Shown here: in pieces, positions 54,191-63,139 of the stretch | Position numbering within the stretch: the first letter of the stretch is position 1 | Layout: each line of letters starts with the position of its first letter | From: an uncultured Holophagaceae bacterium | GTDB lineage: Bacteria; Acidobacteriota; Holophagae; Holophagales; Holophagaceae | Direction of reading: 5' to 3' | Length of the DNA stretch: 64,000 nt | Assembly (NCBI GenBank): GCA_903913215.1 | Contig: CAIWKE010000002.1 | Coordinates: 186,001-250,000 of the forward strand | Notes under the pieces: generated by a model | Told to the model about the DNA's origin: nothing | Seen by the model: the letters and a program-made list of their open reading frames with translations, nothing else | The model's database searches: none | Made by a program: the position numbers and the translations under genes

Positions 54191-54942
54191 GGCAGCTCCC
54201 GAGTCATGCGAGTCCAGGCGGCTTCTGTCCAGGGACCTGGGTGGAAGACATAAGTGCGCTGGCTGCCCCGGAGGCGCAGCAGCGGCTCATCGGTGGAGAG
54301 GCCGCTGCTCCAACGGGCCAGGGGCTCAGATAGGCGCTCCCCCCGGCCCAGCCGTAGGCGCACGGTGCGGTCCTCGGGCCCCATGCGAAAGAGCATGGGT
54401 ACGGCCTCGTCCACCACTCCGGAGAGACCGGCCTCCGAGAGCCAGTGGTCATCGAGACACCAGGAAGCCAGGGCTGTGATGGATAGGGGAATCAGCGCGG
54501 GCATCCGGGACCGCAAGACCTTCAGGGCTTCCGCGTAAAAGGCCCGCTCGGAGTCCTTGGCGTCGAAGTCGATCTGGAGGCCCGCCACCTGAGGCAGGCT
54601 CAAGGCATTCAGGGCCCGTTCTGCCAGGGCCAGTGCCTGAGCGGAGTTCAGTGCGGCCTGCCGGGTTTCGACGCGCAGCACCGCCATGAGGGTTGTATTC
54701 GGATTCACATGGAGCGGGTTCCGGCGGCCCACCCAGCGCACCTCGGCCCCTTCCAGGTGCAGCTCGCCCACGAGAAAGGCCACGCCTTCCCCATGTTTCA
54801 GAAAGCGCAGATCCTGGGGCGATTCCCAGGCCCAGAGCATCCGGGCCGGGAGGCCGCGCAGGCGGGGCGATTCACGGGTGCAGCCCAGACCGGGAAACAG
54901 CAGGACCAGCCCGAGCACCAGTGGCAGAATCCACCGTTTCAT
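54187..54942 (-). CDS. Lipoprotein with DUF3142 domain
   Basis: 251 residues. A lipoprotein-type signal ends at LFPGLGC, though the box is not perfect. DUF3142 is a TIM-barrel-like domain: LPARMLWAWESPQDLRFL, VAGLQIDFDAKDSERAFYAEALKVLR, and SITALASWCLDD show it. It resembles glycoside-hydrolase-like barrels and has an acidic residue in QIDFD. No activity is known. It precedes the large exported protein, with a four-base overlap. Confidence 0.8.
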   Translation of the reverse strand: MKRWILPLVLGLVLLFPGLGCTRESPRLRGLPARMLWAWESPQDLRFLKHGEGVAFLVGELHLEGAEVRWVGRRNPLHVNPNTTLMAVLRVETRQAALNSAQALALAERALNALSLPQVAGLQIDFDAKDSERAFYAEALKVLRSRMPALIPLSITALASWCLDDHWLSEAGLSGVVDEAVPMLFRMGPEDRTVRLRLGRGERLSEPLARWSSGLSTDEPLLRLRGSQRTYVFHPGPWTEAAWTRMTRELP

Positions 54943-55015
54943 TGCGCCTCCACAGGCACCATAGCAGGGGATTTCTTCGATTCCCCCGGCTCCAATCCTG
55001 ACTTTTTCTCACACA

Positions 55016-55040
55016 AAAAAACGGGCCGCACGGCCCGTTT
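55016..55040 (-). terminator. Terminator after the acyl-CoA dehydrogenase gene
   Basis: AAAAACGGGCCG and CGGCCCGTTTTT form a tight stem with GCAC/CA at the loop, 20 bases after the dehydrogenase stop. On the minus strand a T-run follows. It separates the dehydrogenase from the exported-protein pair. Confidence 0.8.
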
Positions 55041-55059
55041 TTCGGGGGCTGGAACGGAG

Positions 55060-56250
55060 CTACCGGTAGGCCGCCAACCCAGTGACTTCCTGGCCGATGA
55101 TGAGGGTGTGCATGTCGTGGGTGCCCTCGTAGGTGTAAACGCTCTCAAGGTTCGCCATGTGGCGCATGATCGGGTATTCATCCAGGATGCCGTTGGCGCC
55201 CAGGATGGTGCGGGCCTTGCGGCAGATCTCCAGGGACACGTTCACGTTGTTCATCTTGGCCATGGAGACCTGGGCGGGCGTGTAGGTCTTGGCGTCCTTG
55301 AGGCGACCCAGCTGGTGGACCAGGAGCTGCCCCTTGGTGAGCTCCGTGACCATCCAGGCCAGCTTCTCCTGCTGGAGCTGGTAGCCGGCGATGGGCCGGT
55401 CGAACTGGACGCGGGTCTTGGCGTAGTCTAGGGCGCACTGGTAGCAGGCGTCCGCGGCGCCCAGGGCGCCCCAGGCGATGCCGAAGCGGGCCTGGGTGAG
55501 GCAGCCCAGGGGCCCCTTGAGGCCCTTCACGTTGGGCAGCAGGCTGGCCTGCTCGTCCACGATGACATCTTCCAGCACCAACTCGGAGGTGGTGGAGGCG
55601 CGCAGGCTCCATTTACCCTTCATTTCGGGAGCGCTGAAGCCAGGGGTGCCCTTTTCCACGATGAAGCCGCGGATGCCGTCCTCGGTCTGGGCCCACACCA
55701 CGGCCACGTCCGCCACGGTGCCATTGGTGATCCACATCTTGGTGCCGTTGATGCGCCACTTGCCGCCGGGCTCGCGCACGGCCCGGGTGAGCATGCCGCC
55801 GGGGTTGGAGCCGAAGTCCGGCTCGGTGAGGCCGAAGCAGCCGACGGCCTCGCCGGTCGCCAGCAGGGGCAGCCAGCGCCGCTTCTGCGCCTCGCTGCCG
55901 TAGGCGTAGATGGGCCACATGACCAGACTGCCCTGCACCGAGGCGAAGGACCGCAGGCCCGAATCCCCGCGCTCCAGCTCGTACATCAGTAGGCCATAGG
56001 CCACGTTGGAGACGCCCATGCAGCCGTATTCCTCGGGCAGGGAGGGGCCGTAGAAGCCCAGCTCACCCATCTTCCGGATGAGGTGCTTGGGAAAAGTCTG
56101 ATCCTGGGCATGCTTCTCGATGATGGGCAGCACCTCGGCGTTCACGAACTTCCGCGCAGTCTCGCGGATCATCCGTTCTTCCTCGGTGAGCAGCCCTTCA
56201 AAGCCCATGTAGTCGGTGATGTGGGTGAAGGTGGCGTATGCGCCGGCCAT
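55060..56250 (-). CDS. Acyl-CoA dehydrogenase, glutaryl-CoA dehydrogenase-like
   Basis: 396 residues. FAD and substrate motifs are CFGLTEPDFGSNPGGM, KWRINGTKMWITNG and the catalytic Glu375 in VYTYEGTHDMHTLIIG. YEGTHD with HTL is characteristic of the glutaryl-CoA group, which oxidises and decarboxylates glutaryl-CoA to crotonyl-CoA in lysine or aromatic breakdown. Length fits. It stands alone with a terminator behind it, so the pathway is not shown by context. A non-decarboxylating variant is possible. Confidence 0.88.
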   Translation of the reverse strand: MAGAYATFTHITDYMGFEGLLTEEERMIRETARKFVNAEVLPIIEKHAQDQTFPKHLIRKMGELGFYGPSLPEEYGCMGVSNVAYGLLMYELERGDSGLRSFASVQGSLVMWPIYAYGSEAQKRRWLPLLATGEAVGCFGLTEPDFGSNPGGMLTRAVREPGGKWRINGTKMWITNGTVADVAVVWAQTEDGIRGFIVEKGTPGFSAPEMKGKWSLRASTTSELVLEDVIVDEQASLLPNVKGLKGPLGCLTQARFGIAWGALGAADACYQCALDYAKTRVQFDRPIAGYQLQQEKLAWMVTELTKGQLLVHQLGRLKDAKTYTPAQVSMAKMNNVNVSLEICRKARTILGANGILDEYPIMRHMANLESVYTYEGTHDMHTLIIGQEVTGLAAYR

Positions 56251-56438
56251 GAAAACCTCCTGGTTGCCCTGAAGCCTCGGGCGGTTATGTGCAAGGCGCT
56301 GCAGCAGCGCGCCGACCGCCAGTCTACCGCCCGCCCCCGGCCCGAGCCGCCCCCCAGCAAGGGTCCAGGCCCTGGAAGCCTGTCATGGCAGGCAATCGGT
56401 TTACAAAGTGGCAAATCCGGAAGGGATGGCGACCTGGC

Positions 56439-57029
56439 TCAGTCGCCCTCGATCAACCGCTTCTCGCCGCTGGCGTGGGGCACTTGGTGGCAGTGGCGAC
56501 AGCGGGCCTCGTAGGCCTCGGCGGCACCCACCAGCACCTGACCACCGGTGTGCACCATGCGCTGGGTGCGGCTGGCCAGGGCCCCGCAGACCATGCAGAT
56601 GGCCTGAAGCTTGGTGACGTAGTCCGCCTTGGCCAGCAGGATGGGCATGATGCCGAAGGGCTCGCCATTGGAATCCTGGTCCAAGCCCCCCGCGATGACA
56701 CGCACGCCGCGGTTGGCCAGGTCCTCGATGATGGGGATGAGGCCCTCTTCCATGAACTGCACCTCGTCCAGGGCCACCACCTGGGTCTGGACATCCAGGT
56801 TCCGGAGCAGTTCTTCGACATTCTTCACGGCGATGGCTTCGTGCTTGCGCTGGCTGTGGCTGGCCACGGCGGAGACATCATAACGGTCGTCCAGGGCCGG
56901 CTTGAAGACCTGCACCTTCTGCTTTGCGATGATGGCGCGCTTGATGCGCCGGATCAGCTCCTCGGACTTGCCCGAAAACATAGGGCCGCAAATCACCTCC
57001 AGGGAACCCTGGCGCTGGTGCACGAACAT
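56439..57029 (-). CDS. tdk: Thymidine kinase
   Basis: 196 residues. P-loop GPMFSGKS at 15-22, DEVQFM as Walker B, GGLDQDSNGEPFG as the lasso and zinc cysteines CMVC and CRHC. It phosphorylates thymidine for salvage. It ends the DUF1844-TPR-DUF4388 operon, with 12 bases before its start. Confidence 0.94.
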   Translation of the reverse strand: MFVHQRQGSLEVICGPMFSGKSEELIRRIKRAIIAKQKVQVFKPALDDRYDVSAVASHSQRKHEAIAVKNVEELLRNLDVQTQVVALDEVQFMEEGLIPIIEDLANRGVRVIAGGLDQDSNGEPFGIMPILLAKADYVTKLQAICMVCGALASRTQRMVHTGGQVLVGAAEAYEARCRHCHQVPHASGEKRLIEGD

Positions 57030-57041
57030 CGGAAATCCTTG

Positions 57042-58205
57042 CTACTTGGGAGTGGAGACGGGCGGGGGCGGAACTGACACTTCAGACAGCGGATCCGGCA
57101 ACCGGGTGAGGTCGGGAACGGGATTCTTCCCTTCCATGGGCCGCCCCAAGTCCTTGGCCAGCGCGACACCCCCATCCTTGGGCGACGCCATGCGCAGCGC
57201 CCAGGCCTGACGCAGCCGGGTCGGGCCTTCCGGAACCACCCGGACATCCACGGGCTGGAGGCTGGCCAGGCCCATGTTCACGGACCCGCGTTGGTGCGGC
57301 ACATAGAAGGTCAGGGGCAGCAGGAAGCCCAAGGCCACCAGGGGCCACAACAGGGCGCTGGGTTCTAGGGAGCTGGGATGGGGCGCGATGGCGGAATCCC
57401 CCACCCAGGGTCGGGGCACTCTGGGAGCCTCGCCGGAGGTGGCTTCCAGCAGGCCCGCCTCGAAGAGGTCCGCGATGGCCTTGCAGGTGTCCAGCTCCTC
57501 GTAGCGGCTGATCTGGATGGCGTCCATGACGCTCTGGGGATTCTCGAAATAGGAGAGGACGATCTCCTGCTCGTGGGAGAGCCCAGAGGGTGCGTTTTGG
57601 GCCATGCCCCGACCGTCCAGAAGCGAGGATACGTCCCGGTCGATGTCCAGTTGCAGGGCCTGGCCCTGGGCGGTCTTGGCCAGGGGCAGGTTCAGGTTGG
57701 GCAGGCGCCGCTCCACCTCGGGCCACTCGTCCTGAATGCGGGCCGCCTCCATCAGCACGGTATCCACGGGGATGGGCACGAAGTGGTCCCGATCCAGGTC
57801 CGGCGGCAGCATGGAGTCGAAGCGATAGTCCCCCTCCACCCAGCGGAAGGTGCGGTGCAGGATGGCTGTGGCCTGGTTGAAAAGGGCGTCCTGGAGGTCC
57901 GAGGACTGGACCTTGCCGCTTTCCAGCAGCAGCGTGCCCATGCGCTTGAGGGTCTGGCGCTGGACCTGGACCATGGCCAGCAGTTCCTCGCCCGTGAGGC
58001 GTCCCAGGCGGACCAGCATGGTGCCCAGGCGGTCCTCCATGCGGACCTGATTGGAGTCGCAGCCTACGATCTCGCCGTTCTCGAAGAAGACCTTGACGAA
58101 CTCCTGGCCCTGGGAGAGCACGAGGGTGCCGTTCTTCCCCTGGATCTTGATCATATTGAAGAGGGAGAAGAGGTCGAAGTCCCGGAGGGAGCCTTCCAGT
58201 GCCAT
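57042..58205 (-). CDS. DUF4388 (PATAN-like) protein with membrane anchor
   Basis: 387 residues. The N-terminal DUF4388 domain (about 1-130) is seen in MALEGSLRDFDLFSLFNMIKI and GTLVLSQG, then EDRLGTMLVRLGRL and QATAILHRTFRWVEGDYRF. A middle region (about 205-260) resembles a winged or helical segment, then a single membrane span (about 284-302) and a proline-rich tail. DUF4388 proteins are linked to signalling and gliding in other bacteria. It is one base after the TPR gene. Confidence 0.85.
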   Translation of the reverse strand: MALEGSLRDFDLFSLFNMIKIQGKNGTLVLSQGQEFVKVFFENGEIVGCDSNQVRMEDRLGTMLVRLGRLTGEELLAMVQVQRQTLKRMGTLLLESGKVQSSDLQDALFNQATAILHRTFRWVEGDYRFDSMLPPDLDRDHFVPIPVDTVLMEAARIQDEWPEVERRLPNLNLPLAKTAQGQALQLDIDRDVSSLLDGRGMAQNAPSGLSHEQEIVLSYFENPQSVMDAIQISRYEELDTCKAIADLFEAGLLEATSGEAPRVPRPWVGDSAIAPHPSSLEPSALLWPLVALGFLLPLTFYVPHQRGSVNMGLASLQPVDVRVVPEGPTRLRQAWALRMASPKDGGVALAKDLGRPMEGKNPVPDLTRLPDPLSEVSVPPPPVSTPK

Positions 58206-58206
58206 A

Positions 58207-60114
58207 TCAGGCCCTCCTCAGGATTAGCTTCAGCCAGGAGCGGGTGTAGAGCAGCACGATGAGGGCGGCTCCAATGGCCAGCCAGGTGGAGGTCGGATCC
58301 GCGAGGATCTCACCGGGGTACCGCACAGAACGGCCCGTGGCCAGGACCATGCCGACGGCAAGGCAGAAGGGCAGGAATTCCAGAAGTCCCGCGCGGGTCT
58401 CCCCCAGGAAGGCCAGATCGCAGCCGGGCAGCAGGACGATAAGGATCTGGTGGATCCAGCGGGTGGCCTGCTGGTGATCGGCCACTTCGTCCAGCTTCTT
58501 CTTGCGGTTCTCCGCATGGAGACCATCCCGGAGCACGAAGAGGTGGTGGCACTTGGGGCAGACCTCGCTATCGGGGCTGTCCGTGGTGTGGAAGGGCTCG
58601 CCGCAGCGGATGCATTGCGTGGGGTGGGCCATGCGGACACTCCTCTGCACCCGGACAAAGAAAGCGCCCAGGCCCAGCAGGGGCAGCAGCAGGGCCACCA
58701 GGAAGGCGGATTCGCCCAGGTGCTGCAAGGCATCACTCTGCTGGTTCCCACCCGCGGCGTCTGCAAGGTCCTGGATGCGCTTGGGTGTGTCAGGCAGGGG
58801 AATGGGATAGGTGCGGATATCTTTGCGGGCATCGTTCAAGGCGATGAGCAGGGCGTAGGCTTCCGGCGAGGCGGCCTGGGCCTCCTCCCGCTTGGTGGCA
58901 CCCAGGGTCGTGTCCAGGCGGTTGAAGGCGAGGATGCTCTGGTTGAGCAGGATCTCCATCTTCGGGGCCGCGGCCTGGGCTAGGTCGAAGGTCTGGAGGG
59001 CGCCGGCCAGGTTGCCGGACTGAAACTGGGCCACGCCCAGGTTGTTCAGCACCTCGGCCTGCTCCGGCAGGCGACCCACCAGGCCCAGGAAGGTCTTTTC
59101 CGCGGCCTTCCAGTCCTGGTTCTGGAGTTGGGTCCAGCCGGTGAGGAAGGCCTGGTCGGAGGGGGACAACAGGCGCAGCGCAGCAGGGGGAACGGGGTTC
59201 ACCTGGGGCATGCGCTGGAGCATCAGCAGGCTCGGCTGCGGTTCACGAGCCGCCCAGGGTTCCAGGGCCGCCAGGGCCGGGTGCACCAGCTGAAGGATCA
59301 GGATGAAGGACGTGACCCGCACCTCGGTGGGCGTGAGGAAGGGGGCCAGCAGGAAGAGCCAGACCATGGCCGCCACCATGGGATCCAGTCCCAGGATCAC
59401 GGGACCAGCCAGCACCAGGGCACCAATGAGGGCCGCCAGGAGGGGAGCGACCCGCTTGTGCCGGAGGGGTTCCTCCCAGATATTGCGTAGGACATTGCGG
59501 TAGCGCAGGCCCATGGTCAGGGCCCAGCCCCAGAGGAGGAGGGTGGCGCCCAGGCGGAGCATGCCCAGGTGCTGCACCACCCAGAGCCACCGGTGGGCCG
59601 AATGATCGAGGCGGAGGCGGGTGAGCCGGAGCAGGTCCGGGTAGCTCCAGAACCAGCCCTGGAGCCCCTGCTGGCGCAGGAGGCTGATTCGAGTTCCCAG
59701 AAGGGTCGGGTGCTCTGGGGACCAACGCTCCACGGCTTGGAGTCCTTCCAGACCCAAGCCAGGCTTGCCGTTCAGGCCCTGCTGCCGGGACCAGAGGCAG
59801 ATGGCCTCCACCAGGGGCGCGACATCCAGGGTCGAATAAGTACGCCGCAGGGCTTCCACTTCCAATTGGGCGGCCCGCAGGGCTTCAGCATCCCCCCGCA
59901 GCAGCGCCTCCATCAACTGCTTGGCCCGGTGGCTCAGGGCGATGGCTGGTGCGGTCTCAGTGGCTGAACTCAGGGACACGGCGGGTGGTGGCGTCACAGC
60001 TGCGGCTACCGGTCCGGCGGCCCAGGAGGAGGCCCCCAGGAGCAGTGGCAGGCACGCCATCCGAAGGCCCTGGCAGAACCTCATAGCCGATCTCCTGAGC
60101 CGTGACTCATTCAT
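58207..60114 (-). CDS. Membrane TPR protein with zinc ribbon
   Basis: 635 residues. An N-terminal signal (about 11-39), four or more membrane spans (about 186-205, 224-243, 247-262, 470-488, 553-620), a TPR block (about 320-385: WTQLQNQDWKAAEKTFLGL, LNNLGVAQFQSGNLAGALQTF) and a zinc ribbon with Cys501/504 (CIRC) and Cys519/522 (CPKC). The build is of a membrane scaffold with an inside zinc finger. No named family recognised. It overlaps the DUF1844 start by four bases and is one base from DUF4388. Confidence 0.8.
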   Translation of the reverse strand: MNESRLRRSAMRFCQGLRMACLPLLLGASSWAAGPVAAAVTPPPAVSLSSATETAPAIALSHRAKQLMEALLRGDAEALRAAQLEVEALRRTYSTLDVAPLVEAICLWSRQQGLNGKPGLGLEGLQAVERWSPEHPTLLGTRISLLRQQGLQGWFWSYPDLLRLTRLRLDHSAHRWLWVVQHLGMLRLGATLLLWGWALTMGLRYRNVLRNIWEEPLRHKRVAPLLAALIGALVLAGPVILGLDPMVAAMVWLFLLAPFLTPTEVRVTSFILILQLVHPALAALEPWAAREPQPSLLMLQRMPQVNPVPPAALRLLSPSDQAFLTGWTQLQNQDWKAAEKTFLGLVGRLPEQAEVLNNLGVAQFQSGNLAGALQTFDLAQAAAPKMEILLNQSILAFNRLDTTLGATKREEAQAASPEAYALLIALNDARKDIRTYPIPLPDTPKRIQDLADAAGGNQQSDALQHLGESAFLVALLLPLLGLGAFFVRVQRSVRMAHPTQCIRCGEPFHTTDSPDSEVCPKCHHLFVLRDGLHAENRKKKLDEVADHQQATRWIHQILIVLLPGCDLAFLGETRAGLLEFLPFCLAVGMVLATGRSVRYPGEILADPTSTWLAIGAALIVLLYTRSWLKLILRRA

Positions 60115-60398
60115 GGATGCAATCCTGGTTTGGTATCGGCGCTGGGCTTCAGGTCCATGACCCTCATGCGCAGCTGGTAGAGAATTTCATCAAGTTGGGC
60201 CGTTTCGGCCTCACTGCGGCTGCTCTCTGTTTTTTCCTTGAGCACCACGAGCAGATCCACGTAGAACCTTGCTACGGCAGGGTTTGCGGGCGGAGCCTCC
60301 TTCATCATGGGATGAGGCACCCCCATAGAAAGGAGGGCCTGTTCAGCCAGCAGGTGCATCAGGGCGGTTAGGGATGCTTCCGGCATCGCAGGGTTCAT
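60111..60398 (-). CDS. DUF1844 protein
   Basis: 95 residues, ATG at 60398 with GAGGT five bases upstream. The family pattern is ALMHLLAEQALLSMG and the C-terminal LDEILYQLRMRVMDL. All-helical, cytoplasmic, role unknown; found in Acidobacteria and Deltaproteobacteria. ATGA overlap with the TPR gene. Confidence 0.83.
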   Translation of the reverse strand: MNPAMPEASLTALMHLLAEQALLSMGVPHPMMKEAPPANPAVARFYVDLLVVLKEKTESSRSEAETAQLDEILYQLRMRVMDLKPSADTKPGLHP

Positions 60399-60584
60399 GG
60401 GTTACCTCAAATCGCTTTCATGACTTGTCTTGCGGGAAGCCTAACACAGCCCGGGGCTTCCTGCACCCGGGCGGAATTTAGGATAATTCAGTGTTCCAAC
60501 CCTAGGACGGCCCGGGCTTTTGACGAAAAGCACTCGGCGCCGGGCCGAGCCTGTGGAACGATGGATAGGTTTGGAGGAACATTC

Positions 60585-61610
60585 ATGCGACGCCTAGTTC
60601 TAGCTTTCATGCTCCCAGTAGCCTGCCTGTCCATTCACGCGGAGCAGACCGGTCGAATCTCGGGGAAGGTCACCACCAAGGATGGCAAGCCCGTGGCGGG
60701 GGCCAAGATCCACCTCAAACGGACTGACCGCAACTGGGTCAAAGACCTCATCAGCGACAAGAACGGCAACTACATGCAGGTCGGTCTCGAGCCCAAGGAA
60801 TTCGACCTGTCGGTGACCGCTGAGGGGTTTGTGGAATACAAGGAGAAGGATCCCATCAAGATACCCCTCGCCGACGTGCTCCTCAAGAACATCACCATGT
60901 ACACCCAGGCCGAGGCCCGGGCCCTGGCCCTGGCGGGCGGCGGCCAGACCATCGCCCCTGATCCTGGCGCTGCCCAGGACGCCGAGGGTCGGGAGGCCTT
61001 CAACCAGGCCATCCCCCTCTACAACGAGGGCAAGTTCGCGGACGCCCTGCCCCTGGTGGACAAGGCTTACAAGGTTCTGAACGAGGCCATGAACAACCTG
61101 AAGGATGCCCAGGCCAAGGCCGACCTGGCCCCCGAAGTCGGCAAGATCGAGCGCGTGCTGGGCATCTGCATCGCCCAGGCCGGCGCCAAGAAGGAGGATG
61201 GCGAGCCGTTCCTGCTCAAGGCCCTGGAGAAGAACCCCAAGGATGAGCGCGTCATCGCCTCCCTGGTGGAGACCAGCAAGGCCAAGGGCGACAAGGTGGC
61301 CGAGGCCAAGTACGCCGCCGCCCTGGAAGCCATCCACGGACCCAACCCCGATGTGGAGTACAACAAGGGCGTGGAGGCCTTCAACGCCGGCAATTCCAAG
61401 CAGGCTAAGGCCCACTGGCTGAAGACCCTCGAGATCGCCCCCACCTACGGAGAAGCCCACTTCATGCTGGCCATGGTGGAGTTCGGCGACAACAACCTGC
61501 GCGGGACCAAGATGCACCTGGAGAAGTACGTGGAGGTCTCCCCCACAGGCAAGAACGCCGCCACGGCCAAGGAAATGCTGAAGGATCCTTCACTGAAGAA
61601 GATCAAATAG
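60585..61610 (+). CDS. Exported protein with carboxypeptidase-like regulatory and TPR domains
   Basis: 341 residues from the ATG at 60585 with GGAGG eight bases upstream. Signal peptide (1-22) ends near CLSIHAE. A CarboxypepD_reg-like beta domain (about 23-100: GRISGKVTTKDGKPVAGAKIHL) is followed by TPRs (about 140-330: GREAFNQAIPLYNEGKFADALPL; EYNKGVEAFNAGNSKQAKAHW). Probably periplasmic, protein-protein contact. Diverges from the DUF1844 operon and ends at a perfect terminator. Confidence 0.85.
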   Translation: MRRLVLAFMLPVACLSIHAEQTGRISGKVTTKDGKPVAGAKIHLKRTDRNWVKDLISDKNGNYMQVGLEPKEFDLSVTAEGFVEYKEKDPIKIPLADVLLKNITMYTQAEARALALAGGGQTIAPDPGAAQDAEGREAFNQAIPLYNEGKFADALPLVDKAYKVLNEAMNNLKDAQAKADLAPEVGKIERVLGICIAQAGAKKEDGEPFLLKALEKNPKDERVIASLVETSKAKGDKVAEAKYAAALEAIHGPNPDVEYNKGVEAFNAGNSKQAKAHWLKTLEIAPTYGEAHFMLAMVEFGDNNLRGTKMHLEKYVEVSPTGKNAATAKEMLKDPSLKKIK

Positions 61611-61617
61611 GTTCATC

Positions 61618-61663
61618 CTCCCAAAAACAGAGGGCCCCGTGCGGGGCCCTCTGTTTTTGGGAG
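61618..61663. terminator. Perfect 21-bp terminator between the TPR protein and xth
   Basis: Arms at 61618-61638 and 61643-61663 pair without mismatch over the loop GTGC; the arm holds CAAAAACAGAGGGCCCC. T-runs on both strands let it serve both converging genes. Confidence 0.9.
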
Positions 61664-61675
61664 TGAGCGAAAAGC

Positions 61676-62452
61676 CTAGGATAATTCGAGACTGATCGGG
61701 CAGTGATCAGAGCCCAGGACATCGGCGTGGATGCGGGCTTCCGAAATCTTGGGGAGCAGATCCCGGCTGGCCAAGAAGAGGTCGATCCTCCAACCCACGT
61801 TCCGCTCCCGGGCGCCGCCTCGGGCGGTCCACCAGGTGTAGAGCCCGGGCACCTCGGGGTTCCGCTCCCGCAGCACATCCACCAGCCCCGCGCCCAGGTA
61901 GAGCTTGAAGTCTTCGCGCTCCTCGGGGGTGAAGCCGGGGTTCTTGGTGTTGTCCTTGGGGCGGGCCAGGTCGATCTCCTCCGGGGCCACGTTCATGTCT
62001 CCGGTGAGGATCACCTGGTCCCCGGCCGCATGGTGCCGCTGCACGATGGCCGCAAGGTCCTTGGCGAACTGCCGCTTGAAGGGGAGCCGTACCAATCCCT
62101 GGGAGGCGTTGGGAAAGTAGCCGCCGATGAAGACCAGCTTGTCCTTGCGGGACACGATCATGCGGCCCTCGGCGTCGAAGCCCTCGATGCCCAGGCCCCT
62201 TGTGTGGGTGAAGCCCAGCTCCTTCTTCGTGAGGGTGGCGGAGCCCGCATAGCCCTTCTTGCTGCTGGCCGGGAACCAGCACACATCGTAGGCGCTCTCC
62301 AATTGGCGCCGGACACCCAGGTCCACCTCCTCCCACTCGCTGCGGATCTCCTGGAGGGAGAGCACGTCGGGCTCAGCGGCCTCGAGCCAGTCCATGAACC
62401 CCTTCTTCAAGACGGAACGGAAACCGTTCACGTTCCAGCTGTAGAACTTCAT
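61676..62452 (-). CDS. xth: Exodeoxyribonuclease III
   Basis: 258 residues from the ATG at 62452. The AP-endonuclease/exonuclease fold is clear: MKFYSWNVNGFRSVLKKG, LSLQEIRSE, GDMNVAPEEIDL, RIDLFLAS and SDHCPISLEL. It repairs abasic sites and trims 3' ends. Same-strand ArsC-like gene lies 10 bases upstream. The usual Tyr and Asp/His set is intact. Confidence 0.93.
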   Translation of the reverse strand: MKFYSWNVNGFRSVLKKGFMDWLEAAEPDVLSLQEIRSEWEEVDLGVRRQLESAYDVCWFPASSKKGYAGSATLTKKELGFTHTRGLGIEGFDAEGRMIVSRKDKLVFIGGYFPNASQGLVRLPFKRQFAKDLAAIVQRHHAAGDQVILTGDMNVAPEEIDLARPKDNTKNPGFTPEEREDFKLYLGAGLVDVLRERNPEVPGLYTWWTARGGARERNVGWRIDLFLASRDLLPKISEARIHADVLGSDHCPISLELS

Positions 62453-62462
62453 GGAACCTCCT

Positions 62463-62804
62463 TCAGGCGAGCAGGCGGGCATAGGCCTCAGCATCGAAGC
62501 CGATGACTGTGCCCTTGGGATGGACCAGGATGGGGCGCTTGAGCAGGTTGTTGTCCTGCACCATGAGCTCCACGGCCTCGGCCTTGGAGAGCCTGCGGTC
62601 CTTGAGACCCAGCTCTTTGAACTTGGGGCTCTTGTTCCCCAGCATGGGCGTGGGATCCGTGGGCAGTAGCCCCACCAGCTCCGCGGCCTCCAGGGGCTGC
62701 TTGTAGTAGTCGCGGATCTGCACCTCGATGCCCAGTTCCGCCAGTCTCGCCTTGGCATTGCGGCAAGTGGTACAGCTCGACTTCATCCAGAGCACGGCCT
62801 TCAC
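62463..62804 (-). CDS. ArsC-family thioredoxin-like protein (Spx/YffB type)
   Basis: 113 residues. The CxxC is in SSCTTCRNAKARL near residue 10, with RDYYKQPLEAAEL and NLLKRPILVHPKGTVIGFD typical of ArsC/Spx relatives. It may be a redox regulator or a glutathione-using reductase; no arsenite genes are near. ATGA overlap with the unknown gene upstream. Confidence 0.85.
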   Translation of the reverse strand: MKAVLWMKSSCTTCRNAKARLAELGIEVQIRDYYKQPLEAAELVGLLPTDPTPMLGNKSPKFKELGLKDRRLSKAEAVELMVQDNNLLKRPILVHPKGTVIGFDAEAYARLLA

Positions 62805-63139
62805 AGTTCCTCCACGAAGCGGTCCAACAGACGATCAGTCTTCCAGCGCAGGAGCCCCACACAGAGGAAGGCGGACCACCCGCTCATGCGCCCCTCCAGG
62901 CGCAGATGGGTGCCCTTGGGATCCGTGGACACGATCAGCGCACCCGACTCATCAGCTCCCGCCAAGGTCCGGGCCCAGCCGAGCACCAGACGCCCCTGCC
63001 CTTCCTCAGGTGCGGCCCAGATGGAGAGGGGGCGCAGGCACTTGAAGGCGGCACTGCCCTCCCGGAGCCGGCCCGCGACATGGTCGAAGGGGGCATCCGT
63101 GAGGAGCTCGGCCTCGAAGCTGAAAACGGGGCGCTTCAC
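62801..63139 (-). CDS. Small unknown protein in the metG operon
   Basis: 112 residues with ATGA overlaps to both neighbours, so it is translated with metG and the ArsC-like gene. SFEAELLTDAPFDHVAGRL and a C-terminal helix (GLLRWKTDRLLDRFVEEL) suggest an SRPBCC/START-like fold. No family recognised. Confidence 0.65.
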   Translation of the reverse strand: MKRPVFSFEAELLTDAPFDHVAGRLREGSAAFKCLRPLSIWAAPEEGQGRLVLGWARTLAGADESGALIVSTDPKGTHLRLEGRMSGWSAFLCVGLLRWKTDRLLDRFVEEL

